Origin: an uncultured Bacteroidota bacterium
GTDB taxonomy: Bacteria > Bacteroidota > Bacteroidia > Chitinophagales > Chitinophagaceae
NCBI GenBank assembly: GCA_903824665.1
Contig: CAIJXT010000026.1
Coordinates: forward strand, 1 to 64,000
DNA: 64,000 nt
Direction of reading: 5' to 3'
The position numbers were made by a program, and so were the translations under genes. Of this stretch, positions 1-8,708 are shown in pieces (within the stretch, counting starts at the first letter, position 1; every line of letters begins with the position of its first letter). The notes below the pieces were generated by a model. That model did not search any database. It was given only the letters and a program-made list of their open reading frames with translations, and was not told the DNA's origin.

Positions 1-2
1 TG

Positions 3-716
3 ACGCTGAGCAAAAAAAAACTGCTGGGATGGGATATAGAGTTGTACAAATACACACCTGCCTGGGCACTGGCAAAGGCAGTATACGAGCAAGACACTGC
101 GAGGATTCATAAAATATGCATAAGGAATAAATCGCTATTGTCATTCAAGGAAGAGAAATTCGGGATGACGCTGCTGGATTGGGCGGTACAAAATGATAGG
201 TACTTTTCTGCCAGAGCACTATTATTGGAAGGTGCGGATCCCAATGCAAGATGTATCCCTACCAATACGCCGTTTTTAGAAGCCGCCGACAAAAAGGAAA
301 CAGCCAATTATCTTACGCTACTACTTAAATTTGGTGGAAGGGTAAATGATGTATGTGCAGACAGTGAATTTGATGTTACTCCGCTGAAAAGAGCATCTCA
401 AAGCTATCTTGAAAGTGTAAAAATACTGGTTGAAGCAGGTGCAGATATCAACTTTAATACTGACGGATATAGTACTGCACTGTCGTGGGCGTTGTTTGCG
501 GGGAAGTTTCAAATAGCTGAGTACCTGATATCTAAAGGTGCCGACTATGAAAAACCTATACATTATGACCGTGGTACGTTCATGTATCCGATGAACATAT
601 TGAGACAAAAAATTGACGAGCCAGATAGTAACGACAATAAAGCAAGAGACCGAATTAAAAAATATATAGAAGCTATAAGCGGCGATACATTGACCAAGCG
701 GGGAGCGCAATATTAG
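3..716 (+). CDS. Ankyrin-repeat protein, 5' end outside window
   Basis: The reading frame is open from base 3 with no stop upstream, so the true start is probably left of the window; a TTG at 42 is the first possible internal start. The visible 230-odd residues contain ankyrin helices: 'GMTLLDWAVQNDRYFSARALLLEGADPN', written in pieces, is seen as TLLDWAVQ, ALLLEGADPN, then SVKILVEAGADINF and IAEYLISKGADYE, i.e. at least three to four 33-residue repeats. No signal peptide or catalytic domain is visible. Ankyrin repeats mediate protein-protein contacts; the partner cannot be told from the sequence. It converges with pepT. Confidence 0.8.
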   Translation, partial: TLSKKKLLGWDIELYKYTPAWALAKAVYEQDTARIHKICIRNKSLLSFKEEKFGMTLLDWAVQNDRYFSARALLLEGADPNARCIPTNTPFLEAADKKETANYLTLLLKFGGRVNDVCADSEFDVTPLKRASQSYLESVKILVEAGADINFNTDGYSTALSWALFAGKFQIAEYLISKGADYEKPIHYDRGTFMYPMNILRQKIDEPDSNDNKARDRIKKYIEAISGDTLTKRGAQY

Positions 717-720
717 TACT

Positions 721-741
721 CGCCAGTGGAAAACACTGGCG
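721..741. terminator. Hairpin between convergent genes
   Basis: CGCCAGTG and CACTGGCG form an 8-bp stem around a GAAAA loop, 4 bp after the ankyrin gene stop. There is no T-run on either side, so it may be a weak terminator or an RNA-stabilising 3' hairpin. Confidence 0.4.
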
Positions 742-786
742 CCAATGGGGGCGGTAACAAAAGCGGGAGACAGCGGGTTCCAGCAT

Positions 787-2037
787 TTACGCCTTCTCTT
801 CCCATATCTGGGCGAGGTGTACCAGTGTTTCTACGGCTTTCTCCATGTCCTGCACGCTTACGTATTCCTGTTTGGAGTGGATACCCATCTCGCCTGTAAA
901 AATATTGGGGCAGGGTAATCCCATAAACGAAAGACGTGACCCATCTGTACCGCCGCGAATGCTCATGCGCTGCGGGGTGATGCCGGCTCGCACCATGGCA
1001 GCCTGGGCATAATCCATCACATGGGGGCAACCATCGAGTATCTCCTTCATGTTGCGGTATTGCTCTTTTACGGCAAAGGTCATTGATGAGCCGGGAAACT
1101 TAGCCACTGCCTGCTCTGCCAGACCACGCAGACGCTGCTCGTGAACAGGCAGCCTGGTGGTATCAAAATCGCGCACTATGAACTGTACTGTGGCTTTCTC
1201 CAGGCCACCGTCCATAGCTACAGGATGCACGAACCCCTGCATGCCCTCGGTAACCTCCGGGCACCACTCGCCTGCCGGCAGCGAAGCCAGGAATGCGGCG
1301 GCTACCTTGCTGGCATGCACCATCTTGCCTTTGGCATAGCCGGGATGGGCACTTATGCCCTGAAAGGTAACGGTAGCAGCATTGGCAGAGAAGGTCTCAC
1401 CCTCCAGATGCCCGCGCTCGCCACCATCGAGTGTATAACCATAGTGTGCGGCAAGCTTCTCCATATTTACGGCGGCTACTCCCCTGCCTATCTCCTCATC
1501 GGGGGTAAACAGGATGCGGATGGCACCGCGTTTGATCTCGGGATGCTGCAGCAGGTAGGCGGCAAGGTCCATTATGATTGCCACACCCGCCTTATCGTCG
1601 GCACCGAGCAGTGTGGTGCCGGATGCTGTGATGATATCGTCGCCGATGCGCTGGCTGAGGTACGGATGATCGTGGGTATTGATGATGACGCTGGTATCAT
1701 CGGGCAGGATGATGTCGCTGCCATTGTAGGCGCGGTGCAAAATGGGCTTTACCCCTGCTCCGCTGCAGTCGGGCGCGGTGTCTACATGAGAGCAGTAGCA
1801 GAGCACAGGCACTTCCTTATCGGATGTACCCGGAATGGTGGCATACACGTATCCATGAATATCGAGCTCGGCATCGCTGATGCCCATCTCGTGCAGCTCC
1901 TGCAACAGCAGCAGGCTCAGCTCTTTCTGCTTTTCGGTAGAGGGCTGTGTGGGCGAGTTGGGGTCGCTTTGTGTATCTATCTGCACATAACGCATAAAAC
2001 GTTCGGCAACGGTATGGCTGTAGTTGGCTATTGGCAT
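787..2037 (-). CDS. pepT: Peptidase T (tripeptide aminopeptidase, M20B)
   Basis: Cytosolic zinc tripeptidase that removes N-terminal residues from tripeptides. The 416-residue length is normal for PepT (about 410). Metal-site motifs of the M20 family are visible: YCSHVDTAPD (His84), GADDKAG (Asp147), TPDEE (Glu181-Glu182, the catalytic Glu and a ligand) and GIHSKQE near the C-terminus (His387). GRG..AVN and SAHPG of the dimerisation (lid) domain are also present. The start ATG is 42 bp from the divergent marC start, so both promoters must lie in or overlap that short gap. The identification is secure; the alternative, another M20 peptidase, is unlikely given the length and motif set. Confidence 0.95.
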   Translation of the reverse strand: MPIANYSHTVAERFMRYVQIDTQSDPNSPTQPSTEKQKELSLLLLQELHEMGISDAELDIHGYVYATIPGTSDKEVPVLCYCSHVDTAPDCSGAGVKPILHRAYNGSDIILPDDTSVIINTHDHPYLSQRIGDDIITASGTTLLGADDKAGVAIIMDLAAYLLQHPEIKRGAIRILFTPDEEIGRGVAAVNMEKLAAHYGYTLDGGERGHLEGETFSANAATVTFQGISAHPGYAKGKMVHASKVAAAFLASLPAGEWCPEVTEGMQGFVHPVAMDGGLEKATVQFIVRDFDTTRLPVHEQRLRGLAEQAVAKFPGSSMTFAVKEQYRNMKEILDGCPHVMDYAQAAMVRAGITPQRMSIRGGTDGSRLSFMGLPCPNIFTGEMGIHSKQEYVSVQDMEKAVETLVHLAQIWEEKA

Positions 2038-2079
2038 ATTTGTAAATTGTGGCGTAAATGTAAGTATCTTGGCGGTCGT

Positions 2080-2676
2080 ATGGAAACCTTTGGGCTGAGT
2101 AAAATAGACATTTCACAGATTGTTACCGTATCCTTTACCCTGTTTGCGGTAATAGATGTGCTGGGATCGCTGCCTATACTCATCGGCATTAAGAAAAAGG
2201 TGGGCGAGATCAATGCCATGCAGGCCACGCTGGTGTCGGGCGGGCTGATGCTGTTGTTCTTTCTGGTGGGTGAGCGCATGCTGCACTTTATGGGCCTGGA
2301 TATCAAATCGTTTGCGATAGCGGGCTCAATAGTGATCTTTATACTGGGGCTGGAGATGGTGCTGGGGCTGGAGTTTTTTAAGGCAGATAAGGATGCCAAG
2401 ACGAGCACACTGGTGCCGGTGGCGTTTCCGCTGATAGCGGGGTCTGGTACGCTGACCACGGTAATGTCGCTGAAAGCGGCCTACCAGTATTACAATATTC
2501 TGATTGCCATATTCATTAACCTGATCATTATCTACATCACACTGCGCTCGCTGAATCTGCTGGAGCGGTTGCTGGGACCATCGGGTATACTGGTGATCCG
2601 CAAGTTCTTTGGGGTGATACTGTTGGCCATTGCCGTGAAGATATTTATGGCTAATACTGGTCTGCTGAAACAATAG
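2080..2676 (+). CDS. marC: MarC/UPF0056 family integral membrane protein
   Basis: A 198-residue, six-helix inner-membrane protein. The frame is open far upstream through the pepT region, but the family start is the ATG at 2080, which gives METFGLSK followed by a first hydrophobic helix (VTVSFTLFAVIDVLGSLPILI). Typical MarC features are the VIDVLGSLPI segment and GSGTLTTV in the second half. MarC proteins are widespread and were once linked to multiple antibiotic resistance, but their transport role is unproven. Divergent from pepT. Confidence 0.9.
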   Translation: METFGLSKIDISQIVTVSFTLFAVIDVLGSLPILIGIKKKVGEINAMQATLVSGGLMLLFFLVGERMLHFMGLDIKSFAIAGSIVIFILGLEMVLGLEFFKADKDAKTSTLVPVAFPLIAGSGTLTTVMSLKAAYQYYNILIAIFINLIIIYITLRSLNLLERLLGPSGILVIRKFFGVILLAIAVKIFMANTGLLKQ

Positions 2677-2682
2677 TCAACA

Positions 2683-2699
2683 CGGTGCATCATGCACCG
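2683..2699. terminator. Small hairpin after marC
   Basis: CGGTGCA-TCA-TGCACCG, a 7-bp stem with a 3-base loop, begins 7 bases after the marC stop and lies between convergent genes. No T-run follows, so a terminator role is only inferred. Confidence 0.4.
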
Positions 2700-2730
2700 C
2701 CTGGGTTATCCCCTGCCCAAAGGCGGGCTG

Positions 2731-3093
2731 CTATTCAAATTTTTTGGAGGAGTATAGCAGGAACAGACTGAAAAGCACATCGAGAATGAACAAATTGCTG
2801 ACGTACAGGTCGCGGTTGTTGGGATTCTTAATGAACACGTAGAGGACCACATTGATGACCGATAGCAGTATGTAGCCTGTAGCACCCCACTGGCGGAGGT
2901 CGCAGGCGGCAAGCCAGCAAATGGCGTATGCCAGCATCCACACCGCTTGTAACCACTCTATATTGCCAATAGGTACCGCCCGCAAACCCCACACAACCCA
3001 AAACAATCCCAGCAGATGCGCACCGGCCACAAAAGGCATGAGCAAAGGTGGCTTGCGGACAATATCGGTAATGAGTGTCTTAATGTTGCGCAT
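2731..3093 (-). CDS. Small four-helix membrane protein, unknown function
   Basis: A 120-residue protein with a short basic N-terminus (MRNIKTLITDIVRKPP) and about four hydrophobic segments (around residues 18-37, 45-65, 70-88 and 98-116). It carries no motif I recognise. It lies downstream of the cystathionine beta-synthase gene on the same strand, but a strong hairpin separates them, so it may have its own promoter. Coding seems real because the whole frame is consistently hydrophobic with charged loops. Confidence 0.65.
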   Translation of the reverse strand: MRNIKTLITDIVRKPPLLMPFVAGAHLLGLFWVVWGLRAVPIGNIEWLQAVWMLAYAICWLAACDLRQWGATGYILLSVINVVLYVFIKNPNNRDLYVSNLFILDVLFSLFLLYSSKKFE

Positions 3094-3114
3094 GGATGTG
3101 GTGAGGTAAGAAAG

Positions 3115-3157
3115 ACATCATCCTCATCTGCCCGCTGAGGGCAAGTGAGGATGATGT
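3115..3157 (-). terminator. Long stem-loop after the cystathionine beta-synthase gene
   Basis: ACATCATCCTCA (3115-3126) pairs perfectly with TGAGGATGATGT (3146-3157), and inside it TGCCC-GCTGA-GGGCA forms a second 5-bp stem. Read on the minus strand it is followed by a T-rich CTTTCTTA. It sits 54 bases past the CBS stop codon, so a terminator on that transcript is the simplest reading. Confidence 0.6.
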
Positions 3158-3211
3158 AAGGTTATGGCATACTGCCAGAAAACGGGTTGACAAAGAAGCT
3201 GCACACGGCTA

Positions 3212-4579
3212 CTATCCCTTGCTGTATGCGTTGAGAATGTCGTACTTGGTGAGTATAGAATACTGGCCGCTATCGTCGCGGGTGAGGACAGCACCATTGT
3301 CTTTGTTGATAAAGCTGGTAAGGCGCTCCAATGCCATATCGCGTTCTACAACTGGCAGTGGCTTGTCCATCACATCGGCAACGAGCATATCGCGCACGTC
3401 GGCCTGCTCTATCAGTCGCTTGAAGAGGCTGCCCTGCGATATGCTGCCAGCCATTTCGAGACCGTTCATTACCGGCAGGTGCTCTATATCGTACTTCTTC
3501 ATCAGTTCCAGTGCATCCATCACCCTGGCGTCGTGGGCAATGGTAACCAGGCGCCTGCGACCCAGACCGTTGATGAGATCGCCTACGGTGGCCACCTCAA
3601 GGAAGCCGCGATCCATCATCCACTCATCGTTGTATATCTTGCCTACATAGCGGCTGCCATGGTCGTGAAAAATGACCACTACCACATCGTCTTTTTTGAG
3701 CTGATCCTTCATCTGGCGCAGACCCGCAATTACCGAGCCTCCGGAGTAACCAACAAAGATGCCTTCTTCTTTAGTAATGCGGCGAGCCATCAATGCACCG
3801 TCTTTATCGGTCACTTTCTCAAAGTGATCGAGCGCATTACGGTCGTAATTCTCAGGCAGGAAGTCTTCGCCAAAACCCTCTGAAATGTAGGGGTGTACCT
3901 CGCCCATATCGAGCACTCCTGTATCAAACCATTTCTTCAACAAACTACCATAAGTATCTATAGCCCAAACCTTTACGTTCGGATTCTGCTCCTTCAGGTA
4001 CTTTCCTGTACCTACTATAGTACCACCTGTACCGGCTGCAACAACCAGGTGGGTTATCTTTCCTTCGGTCTGTTCCCAGATCTCCGGGCCGGTCTGCTCG
4101 TAGTGTGCCAGCCTGTTGGCCAGGTTGTCGTACTGATTTACGTACCAGCTATTGGGTATCTCTGTCTGCAGGCGGCGTGCCACCTGATAATAACTGCGGG
4201 GATCTTCCGGATCTACATTGGTGGGGCAAACGATCACCTCTGCACCATGTGCCTTGAGAATGTCTGCCTTTTCCTTGCTCTGTTTGTCGGTGGTGGCAAA
4301 GATGCAGCGGTAGCCCTTGATGATAGCGGCCAGTGCAAGACCCATGCCGGTATTGCCACTGGTACCCTCGATAATGGTACCACCGGGCTTTATTTTACCT
4401 TCTTTTTCAGCTACTTCCAGCATTTTGAGTGCCATACGGTCTTTTATGCTGTTGCCGGGATTAAAGGTCTCTACCTTGGCATAAACTGTGCAGGGAAGAT
4501 CGGCAACGACGCGGTTGAGGCGTACGAGTGGCGTGTTTCCTATTGTTTGCAGTATGTTGTCATAAACTCTTGCTGGCAT
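3212..4579 (-). CDS. Cystathionine beta-synthase (PLP domain plus CBS pair)
   Basis: PLP enzyme that condenses serine (or O-acetylserine) with homocysteine, or makes cysteine, in the cytosol. The fold-type II domain spans residues about 5-320: NPGNSIKDR holds the PLP lysine (Lys46), TSGNTG (73-78) binds the carboxylate, and GTGGT is the phosphate loop. Residues about 335-455 form two CBS motifs, typical of regulated cystathionine beta-synthases and absent from plain CysK. The frame extends to a GTG at 4582, but the ATG at 4579 gives the usual start. No heme-binding N-terminal extension is present. A purely cysteine-synthase role cannot be excluded from sequence. Confidence 0.9.
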   Translation of the reverse strand: MPARVYDNILQTIGNTPLVRLNRVVADLPCTVYAKVETFNPGNSIKDRMALKMLEVAEKEGKIKPGGTIIEGTSGNTGMGLALAAIIKGYRCIFATTDKQSKEKADILKAHGAEVIVCPTNVDPEDPRSYYQVARRLQTEIPNSWYVNQYDNLANRLAHYEQTGPEIWEQTEGKITHLVVAAGTGGTIVGTGKYLKEQNPNVKVWAIDTYGSLLKKWFDTGVLDMGEVHPYISEGFGEDFLPENYDRNALDHFEKVTDKDGALMARRITKEEGIFVGYSGGSVIAGLRQMKDQLKKDDVVVVIFHDHGSRYVGKIYNDEWMMDRGFLEVATVGDLINGLGRRRLVTIAHDARVMDALELMKKYDIEHLPVMNGLEMAGSISQGSLFKRLIEQADVRDMLVADVMDKPLPVVERDMALERLTSFINKDNGAVLTRDDSGQYSILTKYDILNAYSKG

Positions 4580-5001
4580 CACTATCTGGTTTTAGTTCGT
4601 GGGGCGAAGGTAAGAATTTGGTATGGGAAAGCAGGACAAACCGCGGTATTTTTCGATGTAATTGTTGTTAATTTGGTATAACCACAATCTGAAGTTTTGT
4701 AGCCTGCCCAAAGTGCTGATAGTAAACATTGTCGATGAAAATATATTAATTCAGCAAATGTCACTCGCCTATTTTTCGCTTTGGTACATTCCAGCGGCAC
4801 ATACAGTAACAGCATGAGTTTATCCACAGCCCTGTGGGAACTGTCTGGTGTCAGCAGTTTTCGAATGAATTTCTACCTACCTTAGCAGCCCGTAAACAAA
4901 AAAAGTAAAAGCCAACCGTGGCCACACGCCGTCAAAATGCACTATTTGTCTGCATTGGGGTAGGAAACGAGTCGCCCGCTTTTTCAATGAGTCTATTGTA
5001 A
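4580..5001. other. Intergenic region between divergent CBS and biotin carboxylase genes
   Basis: About 420 bases without a credible gene. Near-matches to the Bacteroidota -7 box occur on both sides: TACCTTCG read on the minus strand (4605-4612) towards the CBS gene, and TACCTTAG (4878-4885) towards the biotin carboxylase gene. An exact TTATCCACA 9-mer at 4822-4830 forms part of a short dyad with the following CTGTGG. No RNA gene was recognised. Confidence 0.5.
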
Positions 5002-6504
5002 ATGAACAAAATATTAGTTGCCAATCGTGGTGAGATCGCTATGCGTGTAATGCGCACAGCAAGGGAAATGGGGATAAAAACCGTGGCTGTGTTCTCTGAG
5101 GCAGACAGAAATATGCCCTTTGTACGGTATGCCGATGAAGCGGTATGTATTGGACCAGCATTGAGCGCCCAAAGCTATCTGCGTGGCGATAAGATAATAG
5201 AAGTAGCCCTGCAAACCGGAGCCGATGCAATTCATCCCGGATATGGATTTCTGAGTGAAAATGCAGGATTTTCGAAAGCGGTAAGCGATGCCGGACTGAT
5301 CTTTATTGGCCCCTCGGCACACAGCATAGCCGTAATGGGGAGCAAAATAGGTGCCAAGCAGGCCGCCAAAAAATTTGATGTACCGATGGTACCCGGCACA
5401 GAAGAGCCGGTAAAAGATATTGCTGAAGCTCAGGCTATTGCCCGTAAAATAGGCTACCCGATACTTGTGAAGGCATCGGCAGGTGGTGGCGGCAAGGGCA
5501 TGCGGGTAGTGAATGGAGATGATGAATTTGAAGAGCAGGTAAGTGCAGCGAAAAGCGAGGCACTGAAAAGTTTTGGCAATGATGATGTATTTATAGAGAA
5601 GTACGTAGCCTCGCCCAAACACATAGAGATACAATTGATGGGCGACCAGCATGGCAATTATGTATACCTCTTTGAACGGGAATGCAGCATACAGCGCCGG
5701 CACCAGAAACTGGTAGAGGAAGCACCCAGCAGTTGCCTGACACCAGAGATACGGAAGGCGATGGGCGAATGTGCGGTAGCTGCTGCCAGATCTTGCGACT
5801 ATTATGGTGCAGGCACGGTGGAATTTCTGGTGGATGACGCATTGAACTTCTACTTTCTGGAAATGAACACCCGTTTGCAGGTAGAACATTGTGTGACGGA
5901 AATGATCACCGGAATAGACCTGGTGAAGGAACAAATCAATGTTGCCAGGGGCAATACACTGAGTTTCAGTCAGGAAGACCTTCATATCAACGGACACTCG
6001 ATAGAGTTGCGGGTGTGTACCGAAGACCCAATGAACAATTTTCTGCCTGATACCGGTACACTGGAAATGTACCAGCCACCCAAGGGACCTGGTGTGCGTG
6101 TAGATGATGCGTACGAAGAAGGCACCGCAGTACCGATCTACTACGACCCGATGATTGCCAAACTGGTAGTACACGCGCCTACCCGTGCAGAAGCGATAAG
6201 CAAACTGTGCCGGGCGATAGACGAATACTATATTAAAGGCATAAAAACGACACTGGAGTTTGGGAAATGGGCTGTGCAACAGGAAGCGTTCAGCAGCGGA
6301 CACTATGATACTAAATTTATAGAGCGCTACTTTAAACCGGAATACCTGGTAAAAGAAGATGCTGATACAGATGAGGTAGCGGCGCTGATGGCAGCTTATG
6401 TATGGCAGCACAAAGGAAGCACTACAAATGCCCTAACTGGCATTGCCACTACAGCCACCGCCAACAAGGGCAGCCAATGGAAAACCCGCAGGTATGACCG
6501 CTAA
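5002..6504 (+). CDS. accC: Biotin carboxylase (acetyl/propionyl-CoA carboxylase subunit)
   Basis: ATP-grasp enzyme that carboxylates biotin on the biotin carrier protein. Diagnostic segments are NRGEIA at the start, HPGYGFLSEN (79-88), the glycine-rich ATP loop GGGGKGM (161-167) and EMNTRLQVEH (287-296, catalytic Glu/Asn/Arg). At 500 residues it is some 50 longer than E. coli AccC; the last 30 residues (Gly/Thr/Ala-rich, then basic) look like a non-conserved tail. No accB or carboxyltransferase gene is adjacent, so whether it serves acetyl-CoA or propionyl-CoA carboxylase is open. Its stop overlaps the end of the convergent MFS gene by 4 bases. Confidence 0.93.
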   Translation: MNKILVANRGEIAMRVMRTAREMGIKTVAVFSEADRNMPFVRYADEAVCIGPALSAQSYLRGDKIIEVALQTGADAIHPGYGFLSENAGFSKAVSDAGLIFIGPSAHSIAVMGSKIGAKQAAKKFDVPMVPGTEEPVKDIAEAQAIARKIGYPILVKASAGGGGKGMRVVNGDDEFEEQVSAAKSEALKSFGNDDVFIEKYVASPKHIEIQLMGDQHGNYVYLFERECSIQRRHQKLVEEAPSSCLTPEIRKAMGECAVAAARSCDYYGAGTVEFLVDDALNFYFLEMNTRLQVEHCVTEMITGIDLVKEQINVARGNTLSFSQEDLHINGHSIELRVCTEDPMNNFLPDTGTLEMYQPPKGPGVRVDDAYEEGTAVPIYYDPMIAKLVVHAPTRAEAISKLCRAIDEYYIKGIKTTLEFGKWAVQQEAFSSGHYDTKFIERYFKPEYLVKEDADTDEVAALMAAYVWQHKGSTTNALTGIATTATANKGSQWKTRRYDR

Positions 6505-7628
6505 CGGATGCGGGAGAACATTAATACCACCACAGCGCCAACACCGGCTGTGAAGCTATAATGCGACACCTGCTGCAGCGAAAAATGGCCGGAAGTGATG
6601 CTCACTACTACAAAACCGAGAATGGCGGCAACCCAGTTGGCAGAAGACAATACAGACTGGGCGTGTTTCTGTTCGCTGATGGGGTACATGTCGTAAATGA
6701 TCTTCTGGGATACGCCCCGACTGCAGTAGGTCATGATACAAATGAGAAAGCTGACGGCAAAGAACGACTGATAGGTATTGCCGGTATACAAAAAGCCCAT
6801 GGCCGCGGTAACTGCCGCAAGCGATACAACAAGCAACCACTTGCCCGAAATGCGCTCTGACAAAACCCCAAACAACCACGGCAATGGAAAAACAATAAGC
6901 GCCCCCCAGGCGAATATGCGGGAGATGGTGTCGATATCGTAATGCAGGTCTTTCATGATGAGGGACAGATTGAACCTGCCCATAAACGACAGCATAATAC
7001 CTGCATTGAATGTAATGAGCAGCAACCAGAGTTTACCACTGATGCGGAAAGTACCCGTATCCTGGCTGTGTTGGGCATAAACCACATCAAACCCGGAGCC
7101 GAGCATGAGGAAGCGGGTAACGATGGTCATCATACCAAACACAATGAAGGATGAAAGCGTACCCAGGCTGTGTATGACCGGACCAATAAAAAAGCTGCCA
7201 ATAACAGCCCCCACCAGTGTAGTATTGGCCAGCAAGCCGAAATTGCGGCCTGATTTCGGAGCGGGGCTTATGTAGGTCATGATGATACTGTAAATATTGA
7301 TCTGAACCCCACACAGAAACCAATAACAAGACGTGGCGACGAGGAAACCAGTGTATCCCATACCGCACCCCATGGCTATGAGCGTGATAGCAGTAAGGAT
7401 AGCCAAAATAACCGACAGCCTGCTGACAGAGCTATACAAACCCAGTATGCGTGGTGTAAGGTATGACCCGGCAGCAATAGCCAAATAGGTGATGGCCATA
7501 AAAATGCCGTTGTCTCTGGGTGTAGCACCAAGATCGGCAATCATGACCGGCAATATGGGGTAAATACCCTGCAGGATAATCCTGTCGATGGTGGCAATAA
7601 GCAGGAGAATAATAACAGGTCTGTTCAC
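6501..7628 (-). CDS. MFS transporter
   Basis: A 375-residue protein with about 12 hydrophobic helices and the usual MFS central loop. The N-terminal helix IILLLIATIDRIILQGIYPI and the following LGATPRDNG loop match the start of an MFS fold. It starts with GTG at 7628; no in-frame ATG is available upstream. CACCTTTG on the minus strand ends 7 bases before the GTG (7636-7643), one mismatch from the -7 box, which would give a nearly leaderless mRNA. Substrate unknown. The 3' end overlaps accC by 4 bases. Confidence 0.85.
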   Translation of the reverse strand: MNRPVIILLLIATIDRIILQGIYPILPVMIADLGATPRDNGIFMAITYLAIAAGSYLTPRILGLYSSVSRLSVILAILTAITLIAMGCGMGYTGFLVATSCYWFLCGVQINIYSIIMTYISPAPKSGRNFGLLANTTLVGAVIGSFFIGPVIHSLGTLSSFIVFGMMTIVTRFLMLGSGFDVVYAQHSQDTGTFRISGKLWLLLITFNAGIMLSFMGRFNLSLIMKDLHYDIDTISRIFAWGALIVFPLPWLFGVLSERISGKWLLVVSLAAVTAAMGFLYTGNTYQSFFAVSFLICIMTYCSRGVSQKIIYDMYPISEQKHAQSVLSSANWVAAILGFVVVSITSGHFSLQQVSHYSFTAGVGAVVVLMFSRIR

Positions 7629-7772
7629 TCAACATCAAAGGTGCAACAAATGATCGTAATTACGAATGTGCACTCCGGTCGTAAATTATGAGTGCAGAAA
7701 ATGATGCAACAACGAACAAAAACGCGGATAGATGGGTCAATAGCAATAAATTCGTGCTGAAAACGTCATCGC

Positions 7773-8705
7773 TTGTCGCCAGAAAATAACACCCAGCTGA
7801 TAAAAACGGAAGCAGAGCGTCTGGGGTTCAACTCCTGCGGTGTGGCTGAGGCCGTACATCTGGATGATGATGCCCGGCGGCTGGAATTATGGCTCAAAAA
7901 GGGATATCAGGGTACTATGCAGTATATGGAGCGCAATTTTGAATTGCGGATAGACCCGCGGAAGCTGGTGCCGGGTGCAAAATCAGTGATCACGCTGCTG
8001 CTGAACTACTACCCTGCCGAACACCAGGCAGCCGGTGCCCCCGGAATAGCGAGGTATGCCTTTGGTACAGATTATCACTTTGTGATACGGGATAAGCTGA
8101 ACGAGCTACTGGCCTTTATAAACACAACAATAGGCGCGGTAGACGGGCGCGGATTTGTGGACAGTGCGCCGGTACTGGAGCGCAGCTGGGCTGTGCGCAG
8201 TGGACAGGGATGGGTTGGTAAAAATGGCAATCTGCTGACCCGGCATTCGGGCTCTTACTTCTTTATCGCAACGCTAATCACCGACCTAGAGCTAGTGGCA
8301 GACAGCCCTTTCGCCACCGACCACTGTGGTACCTGCACCCGCTGTATAGACGAATGCCCAACTGAAGCCATAGTATCACCAACGGTGGTGGATGGTAGTA
8401 AGTGCATCTCGTACCTGACTATAGAACTAAAGGATGCACTGATACCTGCGGGTATGCAGGATAAGATGGCGGGTTGGATGTTTGGCTGCGATGTGTGCCA
8501 GGAAGTGTGCCCCTGGAACCGGTTTGCCAAACCACATAACGAACCTGCACTGACACCAATAAGGGAGGTACTGGACCTATCGAGGCGAGAATGGGAGGGA
8601 ATGACTGAAGAGTATTTCAACAGGGTTTTCAGGAAATCGCCCATGAAACGATCTAAATGGAAGGGCATACAACGGAACCTGGGGGCGTTGCGTGAATCTG
8701 AATAA
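7773..8705 (+). CDS. queG: Epoxyqueuosine reductase
   Basis: Cobalamin-dependent iron-sulfur enzyme that reduces epoxyqueuosine to queuosine in tRNA, the last step of Q biosynthesis. Two [4Fe-4S] motifs are visible: CGTCTRCIDECP (Cys185, 188, 191, 195) and CDVCQEVCPWN (Cys239, 242, 246); DSAPVLERSWA is the conserved active-site region. At 310 residues it lacks the C-terminal HEAT extension of longer QueG proteins. The start must be the TTG at 7773, because a stop precedes it by four codons and no earlier ATG exists; the predicted N-terminus then fits the family. Confidence 0.95.
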   Translation: MSPENNTQLIKTEAERLGFNSCGVAEAVHLDDDARRLELWLKKGYQGTMQYMERNFELRIDPRKLVPGAKSVITLLLNYYPAEHQAAGAPGIARYAFGTDYHFVIRDKLNELLAFINTTIGAVDGRGFVDSAPVLERSWAVRSGQGWVGKNGNLLTRHSGSYFFIATLITDLELVADSPFATDHCGTCTRCIDECPTEAIVSPTVVDGSKCISYLTIELKDALIPAGMQDKMAGWMFGCDVCQEVCPWNRFAKPHNEPALTPIREVLDLSRREWEGMTEEYFNRVFRKSPMKRSKWKGIQRNLGALRESE

Positions 8706-8708
8706 CGA

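Noticed and set aside
1141-2079. N-terminal extension of marC by 313 residues through the pepT region
   Set aside because: It is antisense to pepT and has no similarity to MarC; the family start is ATG 2080.
4822-4830. Exact DnaA box TTATCCACA between the CBS and accC genes
   Set aside because: A single 9-mer is expected about once in every two windows of this size by chance; no cluster of boxes, dnaA or dnaN is near, so an origin is not supported.
5014-6411. Long minus-strand frame opposite accC
   Set aside because: A reverse-strand shadow of a strongly supported biotin carboxylase gene, with Cys/Tyr/His-rich, non-protein-like composition.
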